A stretch of 64,000 nt of DNA from Siderastrea radians (lineage: Eukaryota > Cnidaria > Anthozoa > Scleractinia > Rhizangiidae), in assembly GCA_964017195.1 (NCBI GenBank), contig OZ024891.1, forward strand, positions 7,465,994-7,529,993, read 5' to 3'. Positions within the stretch are counted from its first letter, which is position 1, and each line of letters starts with the position of its first letter. The position numbers were made by a program, and so were the translations under genes. The notes under the pieces were generated by a model. It ran no database searches. It worked only from the letters and a program-made list of their open reading frames with translations, and was not told where the DNA came from. Of this stretch, positions 1 through 13,173 are shown in pieces.

Positions 1-857
1 GTGAGCCAAATTAGCATTGTTCCGTGATCTTTGCCCAACATTTACTTGTAACGGACAATTTGAGTTAAGGTATTCGACGAGTTGTTTTTTAACGTTTTCG
101 TTTCTGAGAAAAATATTGCTTTTCGTGCATAGACTGCGTCCTTTGTTCTTCTTAACATTTTTTAGTTCCGCAGCCACTATGAGAGAGAAAATTAAGGACA
201 GCTATTAGTCATGTCTGTATGTGGCTACAAATTACCGACATACGGTCTACTGACTTCTTCTGAAATTGAAAGTGCTTTTTGTTGATATTCAATTTGTTCA
301 TGCAAACTGCTTCTATCATTTTTTGATTTACTTCTCCGTCAAAATCGTTTGATGACTGCGGTTCTTTAACCGGGCGATTTTCTGAAGTATTAGCAAAAGT
401 CTCAACCACAAAAACAAAGCTCTGAAAGGAAGAGTCGAAATGAAAAACACGTTAATAGCTAGCCACAATAGCAGTTATGACACCCCGAGGCTAAGATGTG
501 CTGTTATGCAGTAGTTAATTACGAAAAAGGCAAGAGAATAAAACAGAATGGTAGCAAAACTAGTCTTAATGAGTACTAAAAGAAACACTGAAATCGTTCT
601 TTTCTATTGGATGGGTTTCAAGGGATCTTAATTCTTGGTAAATCACTTTATAAGTTCATTGCCATATCAAACTATCAAACAATCAAGTTTAATTAGTTGC
701 GTCATGCTGACTGGTAATAAGCTGTTAAAAACACGCTACCACTGTTGTTGAATTTTTACGTTTCATTAATCCTGACACTTTAAGTGTCAAGTCTTAAATG
801 AAGTTTATCACTAGAACTTGTTCTGACTCTTTATGTTTAAGGATGCAATTTTCGTTC
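1..857. repeat. Direct duplication, copy A
   Basis: The first ~857 bases recur at 2019-2883 in the same orientation, offset 2018. Both begin with gtgagccaaattagcattgt and stay alignable to around ggatgcaattttc. Copy B has a G-rich insertion (about 2427-2470) and small indels, so the two are diverged. Short open frames at the same place in both copies are low-complexity and look non-coding. Copy A may extend left of the window. Confidence 0.85.
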
Positions 858-2018
858 CTTGTGCTTAACTCTTCAGTCGTGGAGAAGACTGTCTCGCACT
901 TTAATTTAGACCAAATCTTCCCTTTTACCGCCTGAAAGAAAAGTTGCTCCAAATAAATTTCAAAAGAAGGGAAACGAGGCCGTCAAAACTAATAAATCCC
1001 TGGGAAATGTCCGCCATTTGAAAAGCACCTGCTCAACAAACATTTGAGAGAATTCAAAAGAATTCCTCTGAGGCCCGCGTTTACTTAAACTTGGCCATGA
1101 ATTCTTTTGAAATTCCTCTTGTGTTTGCATCATTCTCAGGTTGTTAGCACACACGCTGTTTTCCTATGGTGGTTTCCTATGCCTCTAAGACTTTAGAAAC
1201 TGTGGGCTCTTTGGTCGGCAGAAATAGCTGTTGAAAGACCGCGATTAGCTAAAGCAGACCATTCTGCGTTCGATGTAGTAAAACCTCTTAAGTTAAATGA
1301 GGTCGAAAAGAGCGATGGAGCAAGAGTTGAACTCGGGTCAACGGCTTTTTGAACAGAATTCTTATTACTACATCATAATGCCAGCTGACGGAAGAAAAGT
1401 AGTATGCGTAGCTGTAAATCGTTTGTGCTGGATTCGGCTGTAATTTCACAGCTGTCACTGCCATAGGATGGTGATGAGTAAAAGTACCATATTTTCTGTA
1501 GGGGTGAGCCATTGCCAAGTTTGATAAACTTGTTAATCAATTGGCAAAAGGTCTTGGTAGCAGGACCAAAATGCAATAGTGATTTTCCTTGAACTGAGGA
1601 TGGCATCAGGGATGCCGAAACATGTATTCTTTTAAACTTAAAAGTGTTGCGCTTTATCTTAAAATCATAACTTATTAATCGATTACCCATATCACCTAAA
1701 GGTCTTTTTGCGGCGCATTCCAACAACGTTAATTGAAATATATATAGCTGTATAAACCGTAGCTCCATTTAGGCCCTTAAACCAATATAGTGTAGCTTCC
1801 AACGGAGACATTCCTTGGGCTCGTCAAAAACAAATTGCTAACCTTTAAACGTGGTATAAGATGTCATAAAGTGTCTCAACACAGAATAGTCAGTTCTCAC
1901 TCCGGTTAACGTTGCCGGCTGTTACGACACTGTATCAACAGGTTACAAAGCCTGGCTATATGTGCACGTGGTTCTCACGTGATTAACCACACTCATCAAA
2001 TTCACCACCCGACTTTAA
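858..2018. other. Spacer between duplicate copies, no gene seen
   Basis: No convincing coding region or RNA gene. The short open frames have no domain-like composition or splice context. This stretch separates the two direct copies and has no second copy that I can see in the window. Confidence 0.5.
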
Positions 2019-2883
2019 GTGAGCCAAATTAGCATTGTTCCGTGATCTTTGCCCAACATTTACTTGTAACGGACAATTTGAGTTAAGGTATTCGACGAGT
2101 TATTTTTTAACGTTTTCGTTTCTGGGAAAAATACTGCTTTTCGTGCATAGACTGCGTCCTTCGTTCTTCTTAATATTTTTTAGTTCCGCAGTCACTATGA
2201 GAGAGAAAATTAAGGACAGCTATTAGTCATTTCTTTATGTGGCTACAAATTACCGACATACAGTTTACTGACTTCTTCTGAAATTGAAAGTGCTTTTTGT
2301 TGATATTCAACTCGTTTGTGCAAACTGCTTCTATCTCTCTTTTTTTTTATTTACTTCTCCGTCAGAATCCTTTGGTGACTGCCGTCCTTTAACCAGGCGA
2401 TTTCCTGAAGTATTAGCAAAAGTCTCGCTCTTGGGGGCGGGGAGAGAGAGACCCTGGGAACGAGGTTGACAAAAACAAAGCTCTGAAAGGAAGCGTCGAA
2501 ATGAAAAACACGTTAATAGCTCGGCACAATAGGAATTAAGACACCTCGAGGCTAAGATGTGCTGTTATACAGTAGTATTATGAAAAGGCAAGAGAACTAG
2601 TCTTAATGAGTACTAAAAGAAAAACTCAAATCGCTCTCTTATATTGGATGGGTTTCAAGGGATCTTAATTCTTGGTAAATCACTTTATAAGTTCATTGCC
2701 ATATCAAACGATCAAGTGCAATTAGTTGTGTCATGCGACAGGTAATAAGCTATTAAAAACACGCTACCGCTTAATGTTGAATCTTTACGCTTCATTAATC
2801 CTTTCACTGTAAGCGTCAAGTGTTTAATAAAGTTTATTTATTAAAACTGGTTCTGACTCTTTTGGGCTATGGATGCAATTTTC
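2019..2883. repeat. Direct duplication, copy B
   Basis: Second copy of the 1-857 sequence. It differs by scattered substitutions and by a ~40 bp G-rich insertion near 2427-2470 with a ggggcggggagagagag tract. Confidence 0.85.
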
Positions 2884-4448
2884 AAGGTGACCGTGGTGGA
2901 TGCCGCCTCCCCCCTCCCCCGTTAAGGTTTTCGACACTTTTTTTCCCAGAGGATTTTTTAACAGCAACTGCCGCTTTCAGTAACTGTACGATTGTTCCTT
3001 AGACACATTTTGGCAAATGTTAGGGAAGAATTGGATACTATGGTTACGATATGAGCTAGTCCCACTAGGTCAAGCCATTTTATGAATAAAAATGTTTCTT
3101 TTTAATGGAAAGAAGGTATAAAATGCTGACAAAAAACAACAAAGGGTTAAATATAGCATACTCTAATAAACAATTCATACAAAAGTTTTCAATTTCAGCC
3201 GTTTTTAGATGGCTCTATCTAGGATGAAGCAAGAGGCCATCAGCAGCGGCTCAATCCTTAATATTTACCTCGACTTGTTGAGCACATCACAGGCTATCTA
3301 ACAATCCAAGAGGGGGGGGGGTGGGTTCCATGGACCCCCCTTTTTTGTACCACGGCGAGGGTATGAGTTTATTTTGTTATTATGTATGCCATGCAAGAGT
3401 GTGCACATGGTTAAATCCTTATGCTTGACAACTGAAATGAAACCTAATGAGTTGCACTGTTCCCGATATACTAATGCCTGACCATTCAAATTAAAGCTGC
3501 ATGTGTTAACATTTGTTTCTCAATTTGTTCCGATTTTTTTTTATTTAACTTTGAACTCTTCACAGTTTTAGGGTTTGACCCAAGTTTACAATCATCAGAA
3601 GACTTGTGCAAAATAACTCTTCTCACAAAAGCCTTCGTTCTGAATGCAAAATCTTGCTTAATATCGCACGGCAGACCCTCGGCTTGACTTATCTGTATCA
3701 CTTTTCTCCTTACTACAATCTCGGTAATTTTTTTAGCAGACCAAGCGAAGAGGTGGTGTAGGGAAACAGCTGGGGAGGGAGGGAGACTGGGTGCGTGTAA
3801 GCGCTCGTGAAAAAATCCTTCACCACCCCTTAAATCCAGTTGAACCTCGACAATAAATTCCAAACAGAGGTAAGCTTAACATCAGTGTTGAAAGAAGTTT
3901 ATTTCATTGACTTCGGTAGTATTACAACTGTTTTCAGTATGTTTGTTTCTTAGACTTCCATCAAACGAACTGATATTTTTTGTCGCGTACCTACAAATGA
4001 CAAAACGGGTTCGGTCGAGGAACAAGTTCTCTCTCAGTCTCTTGTTCTTTTCGAGGATGGGCTAATTCGGGATTTGAACGAAGAGGGTTCTTGTTCCATC
4101 GAGAGTCCCAATTTAAAGTAATAAGTCAAGTTCACTTACACACACACTGTAAGAAAAAACAGATTCAAAATAGCAAAAAAAAAAAAACTTTTCTTCTGAT
4201 TACTTTATGCTACAGCGTAAGCGTTGGCTAAAATTGGACGCAAAACACTAACTTCAGTCTACGAACATGCAGCCAGCGAAAGCCGCTTTACATTGCTCCA
4301 CCCGAAAGAGCTTCGGCGATGCGAAGTGTAACTGTATTATTCCTTAGGCCAAAACAAACAAACAAACAAAAAAAAAACGATTAAAAAACATAGCAAGTGC
4401 ACTATCTGTCGGCTGAAGCACAGTTCACTGCAGCTGAGTAGAAGAATT
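2884..4448. other. Intergenic, repeat-rich, no gene seen
   Basis: Contains a G10 tract near 3310 next to ccatggacccccc and tttgtaccacgg. A similar poly-G/gtggtac arrangement recurs inverted near 25600, suggesting a dispersed repeat. Two A-rich runs lie near 4180 and 4370. No coding support. Confidence 0.5.
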
Positions 4449-5682
4449 TCAGACCAAGGCAAACAGGGCTGTAAGCAGTACACCAAAAGCGGGATAAAGC
4501 TTGCTGCCGGCGTCAGTCGGTGTGGTCGGAGTGGCGACGACGGAGGTGGCTGCCATTCCCGTGGGGGTGGTGGGGCTCGGCATCACGGGTATGTTAACAC
4601 AGTTGTTGGAATCCATGCAGCATTCGGACATGCAGGAAGTTAAGGTGACGTTATTGGTCATCGCTGTCAAATTAGCCTGTATACAAGCCGCGCTGTTATG
4701 CATGTCACAGGTAACCTGTAAAACAAGTGAGAAAATGTTGTTTATTACACATTAACCCACTAACGCCAGGATTAAACAAAACACAGACTTTTCTGCCCGA
4801 GTCTCTTTCTTAACGTTATTAATTTGCATTAAAATGGCTAAAAATCACAATTTATACTTAAAACTGCACATTATCTTAACCTACCTCTAAGTAATTTGGA
4901 GTGAATTCAAATTTCGGCTCATGCGCATAACTTAAAATGTGGACTTTGTTGGGAACCTCAATCGATCACACCTCAGGATTTCATACACAGCCTCGTGTCA
5001 GGCTAGATTTTACTTGTTTTTCTGTCAATTTGGGAAAGCGTATAGATTTGGATACTTATCGGAAAAGACTCTTTAGCCCTACTAATATATAGATTTAGCC
5101 AAGCCTAAAAGCGGGGCCCCACTTTTTCTTTTGTTTGTTTGTTTGTTTTTTTGCTGGCAGTTATTAATTTGTGAAAATACTCTCATTCAAGTCGTTGAAT
5201 TAAAAAAAAAAAGAAAAAAGAAAAAACAGAAATTTCCTACCCTCGCTGAGAGCCGAACCCGGGTCGTCAACGTATGAAGTCGGATATTAGCCCACTTGGC
5301 CATGAGCGCTTATTGTTATTTTATAAGTTAATTTTAATAGTTATTTCTTTCTTCGTGACAAGCTGCCTATCAGCATGAAAATGCTGGTGTTTTTCCTGGC
5401 AAAATGTGTTCGGAACGCCGTAAAAACCATGGCTGTGGACAGAAAAAACCAAAAAGCACTAGCTCTGCTATATTTGGCGTCGAAACCGCTGCGAAAAGCT
5501 GCGAACTCAAGCAGTGTGCCGACCGAGTTCGAACAGAACCGACAAGGCAAATTTGAACTTTTCGACGTGACTATTACGTCACTACCAAAATTTCTTGGCT
5601 TGATAGGTTACCAAATTTCCTTAGCAATGGAGCTCCGCGCTTTTTGTGCGCTCAACTAGGAAAATCCTATCGTCACACTCGA

Positions 5683-5726
<44 letters not shown>

Positions 5727-8700
5727 TAGACAGACAGACAGATAGACAGATAGACAGATAGACAGATAGACAGATAGACAGATAGACAGATAGATCTGGT
5801 ATATCTGGTATATCTTTGTGGACTAAGTGTATTTTCAGAGGCACCCAGCGGTTCGTTTCGGAGAATATCCGAAAGGCCTAAATCACCTGAGATATTCGGA
5901 TTTAATTCCAGTGAAAACTAGAGATTTCTTTGGCTAAACATCACCTTGGTCTTTCGTAACAATTCCTATTGCTTCCGGAGGGACAAATATGTCGTTCAGA
6001 GAGTAAAATAAGGTCAGCTAGCGTTTTCGGTTAGGCATCAGCAGCTCGGAAATTCGGCGGGTAGAATTCTCTTTCCTAAATTTTTCTGCGGTCAAAATTT
6101 TCAGCTAGAAACGCCGAACAGATCAACCTATCTTAGCTTACACAAATATGCCTTTAAAAAGCTCTGAAACAATCTTAGAAAGCAGAAAATGATATTTTAA
6201 GTATTTTGCTAAAATTTTCTCGTTGGGTGCCCCTGTATTTCCATTGTTCTCACGTATGCCGTTATTTCAAGATTAAAAAATATCATCGACAACCCCAATA
6301 ACCATTTGTAATAAACCATTTGAAAAGGTTTGAACAACTTATTTCATAAAGTACCTCAATAATGTTTAAAGAAGTTTCAGTTTTGATAGGACTTGGTTTT
6401 AAACATTCAACAGGAAATTGTTCAAAGATCATCCTATGTGTTGGGATACTATAACCCTGATATAGCTTATTTGCAGCTATCTCTTTGCAGCGCATAGATT
6501 AATGTGATAAATGCCCTATTAGCTCACGAGTGTGCTAAGAGGAAATTGCTTGAGTTGGAAGGGTGGTCCCACTATGTCATTTGTGGAGGGATCACGATTT
6601 TACTAGACCTCACTAACACAATTTTGGTGGCATTTTGTGATGCCATTATGGCATTGCCAGAAACGCTAAAGCTAAAATTGAATTAAGATGGGCTGTTTTT
6701 TGTACTTACATTGGTGCAGCCGAAGTGGTAAGCCGTTACGTGCCCATTCGGGGTCGATGTCATCACGGTAGTCCTAAAACACGTATCATTTTCATTGGTA
6801 CAGTTCATACTTTGGAGCTGGTTGTCCATGTCACACAATTTTACCGTGGTTGGTGTGCAATGGTAACACATTAACCCCAGAGCTAAAAATAAAGTTCAAA
6901 ATTCAAATCAGAACTAAATAATTGCAAACACAACTTACTAACACTTTTTGCAATTCTCAACTCCCTTGACCCTTCCACTTTAAGGAAAAAATACCGTTGA
7001 GTGATCGATATATTGTGATCAATATAATGTGGTCTAAAATCTTAGTCTGTGGGTAAAGTCCCAGTAGCCGTAGTCCGTTCGGACAAAATTATTACCTTGT
7101 TTAGTGCAGAACGCCATCAAAATTAAATCCTCAGTGCAAAAGCTAATTTGTGTACTCCAGAAGAAGAGGACAAAAATCTTTATTTATGTAGACTATAAAA
7201 ATTTGACGAAAAATGGTATAATATAGAAATGCATGGAATTAAGTTAAACTTCAGCAAAATGCGGCTAAAATTTTAGTTCATGTAATGTGGGCTTTTGTCT
7301 TACACATACCATGGAGTTTCACAATGTAAATTTTTCATTCAATGTTGAATTCGACTTATACCACCATTTTGCATCGGGATTTTCGTACCTTTTATTGCAC
7401 AGATTTGTTTTCCAAGTATACAAGAGAGAATCTACCCCTGCTAAACATTGAAATCCAGTCGAAAAGTCTCGTTGAAATTTCAGATTGATCTACAGTGAAC
7501 ATCAGAAATGATCGGAAATGTTCAGAACATTCACTGATCTAGGTGACTAGTCGTAATCTAACGGCTCCAACAATTTTCAAAGAATCCAAAATCCATACAG
7601 CTAAATAAATCTACCAAAAAAAAAAAAAAAAAAAACAACGACAAGCTTTTGAAAAGAAGAAGAAAAAATATTGTGTTTTCGAGACGATTTTGTGAAATAT
7701 TTGTGCCATGGACGTCATTTCTGCAATCCATTGAGGCCAGTTTAAGCTTCTGGCAACCCATATCAACACTATAAGTTTCTCTCGCTTTTTGTAGCAGTCA
7801 GAATACATCATTTTTTTCAGTGAACTGATTTTCTCCAAGCAAATTGAACATCAGGAAGCCGGCGTGTACTTCAAAAGTGGTCTGTGGTTTTCGCTAATCG
7901 AATTACTCGACTTGTTCATATGCAGCCTCCCTTCAAGATTTTTCTATTTTCTTCCACAATAAGCCTGTTGCCATAACTACCAGGACAGCGGATTTCGTTC
8001 AGAGCACTTTCGTTCAGTCTACGCCCAAGTTTACTCTATTTTGAGGCGTCAAAACCACCGAGACACTATTGCTAAGGAAGTTAAGCATTAGTGAAACAGC
8101 ACAATGGCTGTTTGGCAGCATTTCTTTTTAGCCTAAAGCTATTCCCATAGGAGGGCGAATATTTTCGAATTTACATATTAAGAAAGCACTGAACCGGTAT
8201 ATATTTCTTAACCATTACTTCGCGGTGCCAAATTTCTGCTTTTAAAAATCAACCTTTCCAAGGGTTGTTGCTGTGTCAATGTTTTGAGGAGACATTATTA
8301 GTAATTTAATGTAAGTACAAATATTTAGGTTGAGGTAAATTGAGTTTTTCGTGGCTGCTTTACCACGATTTAAAGTCAAGTGAAGCGAGACGAACCGCCT
8401 GTGAACCGGTGCATTCTTCACGTACAAAAAGAAAAAATAGCAGGTTTGAAGGTCGAAAAAACACATGTCAAAAATTCAAACGTAGATAAAGGACAAAGAA
8501 GCAAACGTGTCAACAATCTCTGGAAACGGTTTTCCCGGCGTCTATTCCCTCTCACCCAACTATTTCCCACTTTAGCCGATGTCGAATGTTGAAGGACAAT
8601 ATCGACCGAGTTTTGTCTGAATGATTTACCAAGAAAAATTCGGTTTTTAAAACCGTTCTAGTTCATATAATAGCTTTTTTAAAATAAGATTTTCCCCTGG

Positions 8701-9772
8701 GACAGCTGCGAAGAGCTCATTGTCATTATTCTTTGAACTCAGTTTTCTGCGCTATTCTTTCGTTCACGCCATGATGTCAATTAAGGCGCGACAAGAGCTC
8801 GTAGAAAATATGGGTGAATTTTCAACAAATCTAGAAAGAATCTGAAGGAACGAGTTCTTGTCTTGCCGTGAGATTTTTAGACTCGACTTTTCATCCTTAA
8901 TCCGAGGTACGAATTTACGAGCGATGAAGTTGCGAGAATTTCGTCGTTGTTCGTGTGCGACCTGCGAGCAAAGCGGTCAAAACTCCATCGACGAAACCGA
9001 TATTTAACGAGAGAAAATGATATTGAAAGGACCATCAGACCGTTGACGATATTCAGAAGGTTTTTTTGTGAAGTTCATAAGATTTTAAATGGATAGCTGA
9101 TGAAATAAAGACTGCTAGTTAACGAGTTTAAACAATTGAAGGTCGGTTTGAATATAAATGCTAACGAATGCATCTCGCCGCTTCTATGCGGAATATTCAC
9201 GAACTCGTGCAGGAAAAACGAAAGAAAATATGATTTTAATGGCAATGTTTAGGGTAATATGTATAACTGACAATGAAACAGCGAACTTGCAGAAGTGTAA
9301 AAGAGGTATAAAGAATGACTACTTGGCAGTATTTGTACTAACACCACCTTGACATTTAAAACTAGGGCACCTCTTTGACCAGGCCATGCTTGATCACGCT
9401 AGCAGTTTGGGCGGGCGAGGCGAGTAGAGATCAATTCTAGATTTACTAACAGCGCATGTTAGTTTCAAATAAACGAGGAAACGAAAGGACTTTCTTCTAA
9501 ATATAAATTTCATCGAAAATGCGATAATTTTAGACAAGTAGATGAGGTAACAAGATTCTAAAAATTTTGAAAACGGCACTAGCAACATGGCTACGTTGAT
9601 CACTCTGCATGAAATAACTTCCCTCTGTGCGTTTTTCTAGATTTCTCGTTCTTCAACTGAATTGGTCGCACAAAATAGAGTTAGGAACTCAAAAACGATT
9701 TTAGCTGCAATACTTACCGCATGGTAGGGCGCACAGGGCCAAAGCAACAGCGAGAAACATGGACTGATTCAT
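4449..9772 (-). CDS. Ly6/uPAR-type GPI-anchored protein, gene 1 (three exons)
   Basis: Three exons are readable on the minus strand. Exon 1 (9718-9772) starts at an ATG in a good context (ccaccATG) and encodes a hydrophobic signal peptide ending in donor GTAAG. Exon 2 (6710-6882) follows acceptor tttttag and carries CYHC plus four more cysteines, ending in donor GTAAGT. Exon 3 (4449-4715) follows acceptor ttttacag and carries the closing SECCMDSNNCVN pattern, a Thr/Pro-rich stalk and a C-terminal hydrophobic tail after DAGS. Joined, the exons are in frame at 495 nt, 164 residues, with intron phases 1 and 0. The CxxC start and CC...CN end are the Ly6/uPAR three-finger signature, and the tail fits GPI anchoring. 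Target and role are unknown. The same architecture recurs at 43271-46676. Confidence 0.8.
5241..5309 (-). repeat. tRNA-like sequence, possible SINE head or tRNA relic
   Basis: On the minus strand the sequence has an A-box-like TGGCCAAGTGG and, at tRNA-like distance, a B-box-like GGGTTCGGCTCTC. An anticodon-like loop TTCATAC lies between them. The acceptor arms do not pair well, so it is not a functional tRNA by eye. It lies in intron 2 of Ly6-like gene 1. A tRNA-derived SINE head is the likeliest reading. Confidence 0.4.
5682..5795. repeat. GATA/GACA tetranucleotide microsatellite
   Basis: About 28 units mixing gata and gaca, inside intron 2 of Ly6-like gene 1. The open frame that crosses it is only the repeat translated. 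Confidence 0.95.
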
Positions 9773-10504
9773 GGTGGATTTCTTGCAACTCCAAAGTCAA
9801 CCGCTTCGTTCGTGAGCCAGCGCCTAGTTGTAAAAAAATACACTTTGCGGCGTGGTATACATCGGTTAATATATGGATGCTTAAGTGATGATTACATCAA
9901 ACACGCCTATTCCATATAAGGAATAATGAAATAAGAAATAATGGACTTTGACTGAAAGGAAGAAGGTTGAGTGCGCACCTATTAAATGCTGCATACAAAC
10001 TCCACTTTGACTCTTCAAAGCGTGAAGTTCAAAAATGCAAAACAACCCCAGAAAATATTTCAGTTTTAATAAACAAAAATGAAAATTCCCTTACGTGAAG
10101 ATACTACTCACTATGTTTTAAATGAATAGCCACACTTACGCATTTACCCACCAAACGTTAGGGCCGCATCATATCATCGAAGTTTTGGCGCCAGAATGAA
10201 GAGGGTTGACCAATTTTTGGTTCAATGACGCTGCAACGTGATAATTAATTTGTATTCAGTATAGGTTTGAATGCATTTTATAATCAATTTCTACTTAATT
10301 GCTCTCCCACGCTATCCACCCTTTCGAGAAATTTACTCAAAAAAGTTTGCAGAAATATTGACTTCGTACCTTCTAGACGTTGTTTCTTCAAATTATACAT
10401 ATTGAACCTAGTTGTTAATAAGTGCGTAAGCATATCAAAATGGGTAGTCAAGAATTTTTCGGTAAAATCTCTTCTGCGTGACCTTCTCAAACTCATTTTA
10501 CCTT
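9773..10504. other. Intergenic, upstream of Ly6-like gene 1
   Basis: Contains the expected 5' flank of the minus-strand Ly6-like gene (start codon at 9772). No clear TATA box or second gene. Unit 1 of the tandem array starts at about 10505, where similarity to 19120 begins. Confidence 0.4.
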
Positions 10505-11929
10505 TCGCTTGTGGTCTTGGTCAAACAAACAAGGGAATAGTTAGCTCCAATTCTAAACATTGTTAGTGGTCATTTTTTCTCAGAGATTTAAGCCGGCTCC
10601 TAGGTACCAATGGAATAATCATTGAATTTGTTGATGACTTCTGACAAATCATAATGCCAGAACGGTGTTTAATGTGTAAACGCAAAGTATTTTTTTTACG
10701 CAACCTTTATTTCATTGGACATTGAATTTGTACCATCTGCCCAGACTTGTCGCAATTTGATTGGACTATTTCATAAAGAGACTGCGCGAGCAATTCTATC
10801 ACATCGAAAATTATAAGGCCCCTTATCATGAGTATTTCGGTTATGGTTTCCTCTCGATTAAGCTATTATAGTGGGGTATCGAAAATGCCATTACAAACTA
10901 TTTCCTATTTTACTATAACAACCGTGGATAGCACGTGAACAGCACGAATAGTTATTACACAAAAGACTAGGATCCAGCCTCTTTAAGGAATGCTGGTTAG
11001 ATCAGTGGGCATCTCGAGCTCACAGCAAGATTACTCGACGACAAACTAAGAGCATTTCAGTGGGAGTTTATTATTGGCACCTATAGTGAAAATAACTGTA
11101 AACAGCTACTAAAGTCTACACGGCAACTTCAAAGTGGAACGTTCTAGAAACTTCGTACAACATTTCATGAAGGCAACTTGAGGAAACAAAACTCGCAAAA
11201 ATCCGTTTTAGGAGATTTCACTTAAGAACTTCGCTGGAATGGACATTATTTTCTGTGCTATGCCCTTTTCATTCCCGTTACGTTATTCCTGTGGTGTGGT
11301 GAAGCGTCCTGTGGTTAGATCGTATTATTATGTATTGAAAACTTTGTTATCTGCCTCAGGGTGTATTATTCAAAGTACACAGCTTTAATATAAACTACAT
11401 CATAACAAAGTTGAAAGAAAGGAGTCAACCAACGAAAACCGTTGAACTGCGGTATTTCAAGATCAAGGGGATCTGGCTTATTTATCTAGAGTTAAGTTTA
11501 AGTTAAGGGGGCAAAGTTAGTATACCGCGTTCGGTTCGAGCCGGAGGGGTCTTTTTGCTGTAATGCGTATAAATAAAGTCATTGTGTATGCAAAGTTCAG
11601 GCAATTTTGTTATGTTAATTTTTTGCGTGGTGTGGTTAAAGAACAGAATAGAGGTTTGATTTCTCAAGAGACGCTGTCTTTCTTTTAAATAGAGCCATTT
11701 GCATAAGAAATTAACAGATGTCTGGTTTAATTACAACTGCTAATGGTAAAACGAGTTTCACTACAGCTGCAGCGAACGTTTTTGATGGGAACTGATGTTA
11801 ACCTCTTTACGTTCACAGTCAAAAATCCATTTCAGTTGGTTAAGTTAACCGTTTATATGAAAGTTATTGTCTAGCTTAAGTTAACAGTACTTTCCTGTTG
11901 TGCAGTTACGTTTGTTTTGCATTTCAAGG

Positions 11930-12520
11930 TAGTTCTACCTTTTAAGTCTGTGGATGATGACAATACGAACAAAAGTTTCATGTTATTAAGCAATACTTTG
12001 CATTGGTGCTGTCAGTTATTATGCTGTGCAAGGTGGTTCTAACTTTTGAGTCTGTGGATGAAATCCTAAAGTGTGACCATTCAAATGAAAGCTACTGAGC
12101 AGTTCTTTCCTGTGGTGCTGTTTATTATGCTGTACAAGGTGGTTCCAACTTTTGAGTCTGTGGATGAAATCTTAAAGTGTGACCGTTCAAATGAAAGCTT
12201 TTGAGCAGTACTTTCCTGTGGTACTGTTTATTATGCTGTACAATGTGGTTCTAACTTCTGAGTCTGTGAATGAAATCTTAAAGTGTGACCATTCAGATGA
12301 AAGCTACTGAGCAGTTCTTTCCTGTGGTGCTGCTTATTATGTTGTACAAGGTGGTTCTAACTTTTGAGTCTGTAAATGAAATCCTAAAGTGTGACCGTTC
12401 AAATGAAAGCTACTGAGCAGTACTTTCCTCTGGTGCTATTTATTATACTGTACAAGGTGTTCTGCCTTTTGAGTCTGTGGATAAAGTCCTAAATTATGAC
12501 CATTCAAATTAAAAGCTATT
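11930..12520. repeat. ~105-bp minisatellite, unit 1
   Basis: Five to six imperfect tandem copies of a ~105-base motif containing tttgagtctgtggatgaaat, gtgaccattcaaatgaaagc and ctgtttattatgctgtacaa. Homologous arrays occupy the same place in units 2 and 3. Confidence 0.9.
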
Positions 12521-13173
12521 GATTTTGTTGTTGATAATACTGTGCACATTATTTGTACGTCTGTGTACGAAATTCGTGTGACTATTTAAATGAAACATAT
12601 AGGGAGTATGGTAGTGATACCGGTTCTCAATATTTTACCAAATAAAACAGGATTTTGTTAAATTTCAATACAAGTTTGGGCCCTTAGTGAAAGGTCAAGG
12701 GACAGCGTTAATATTTATACCATTTGCAGAGAAGCAGTAGAGTGCATTCTTTACAGAATACATAATCGATGATGGGCATTTATTTTGTTCTTGATTTAAG
12801 GAGTGTTACTCTCTCTTTAAATTCCTTTTTCAAAGTTGCATTGTTTGTAATTACATTGTTAAAATAACTACAGAGTATGTTTCTCTATTCATATTTGACG
12901 TTCAATGTTTCGAGAGTTTTGGTCTGCGCTAAATGACTGTTGTTTCCTATAAAACAATTTAATTTCACACTCAAGAAATTTGATTAACATCTGATTCTGT
13001 AGATGTTGTTTTCTGTTTTATGCCAGGCCTATCTATCATTATTAACCTACAAATGGAGGAAACACTGCGAGTTTACGGAGTGCATGAGAGGGGGAGGGCT
13101 GGTAACGAATATAGGTCACGATGCCCGGTGTTTTTTTTTCTTTAAATAAAAGCATAGGTTATGAATGCTCGAT

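Noticed and set aside
5375..5659. 94-residue plus-strand open frame and its antisense partner
   Set aside because: No domain, no splice context that fits, and it lies in an intron of the Ly6-like gene; probably chance or a repeat.
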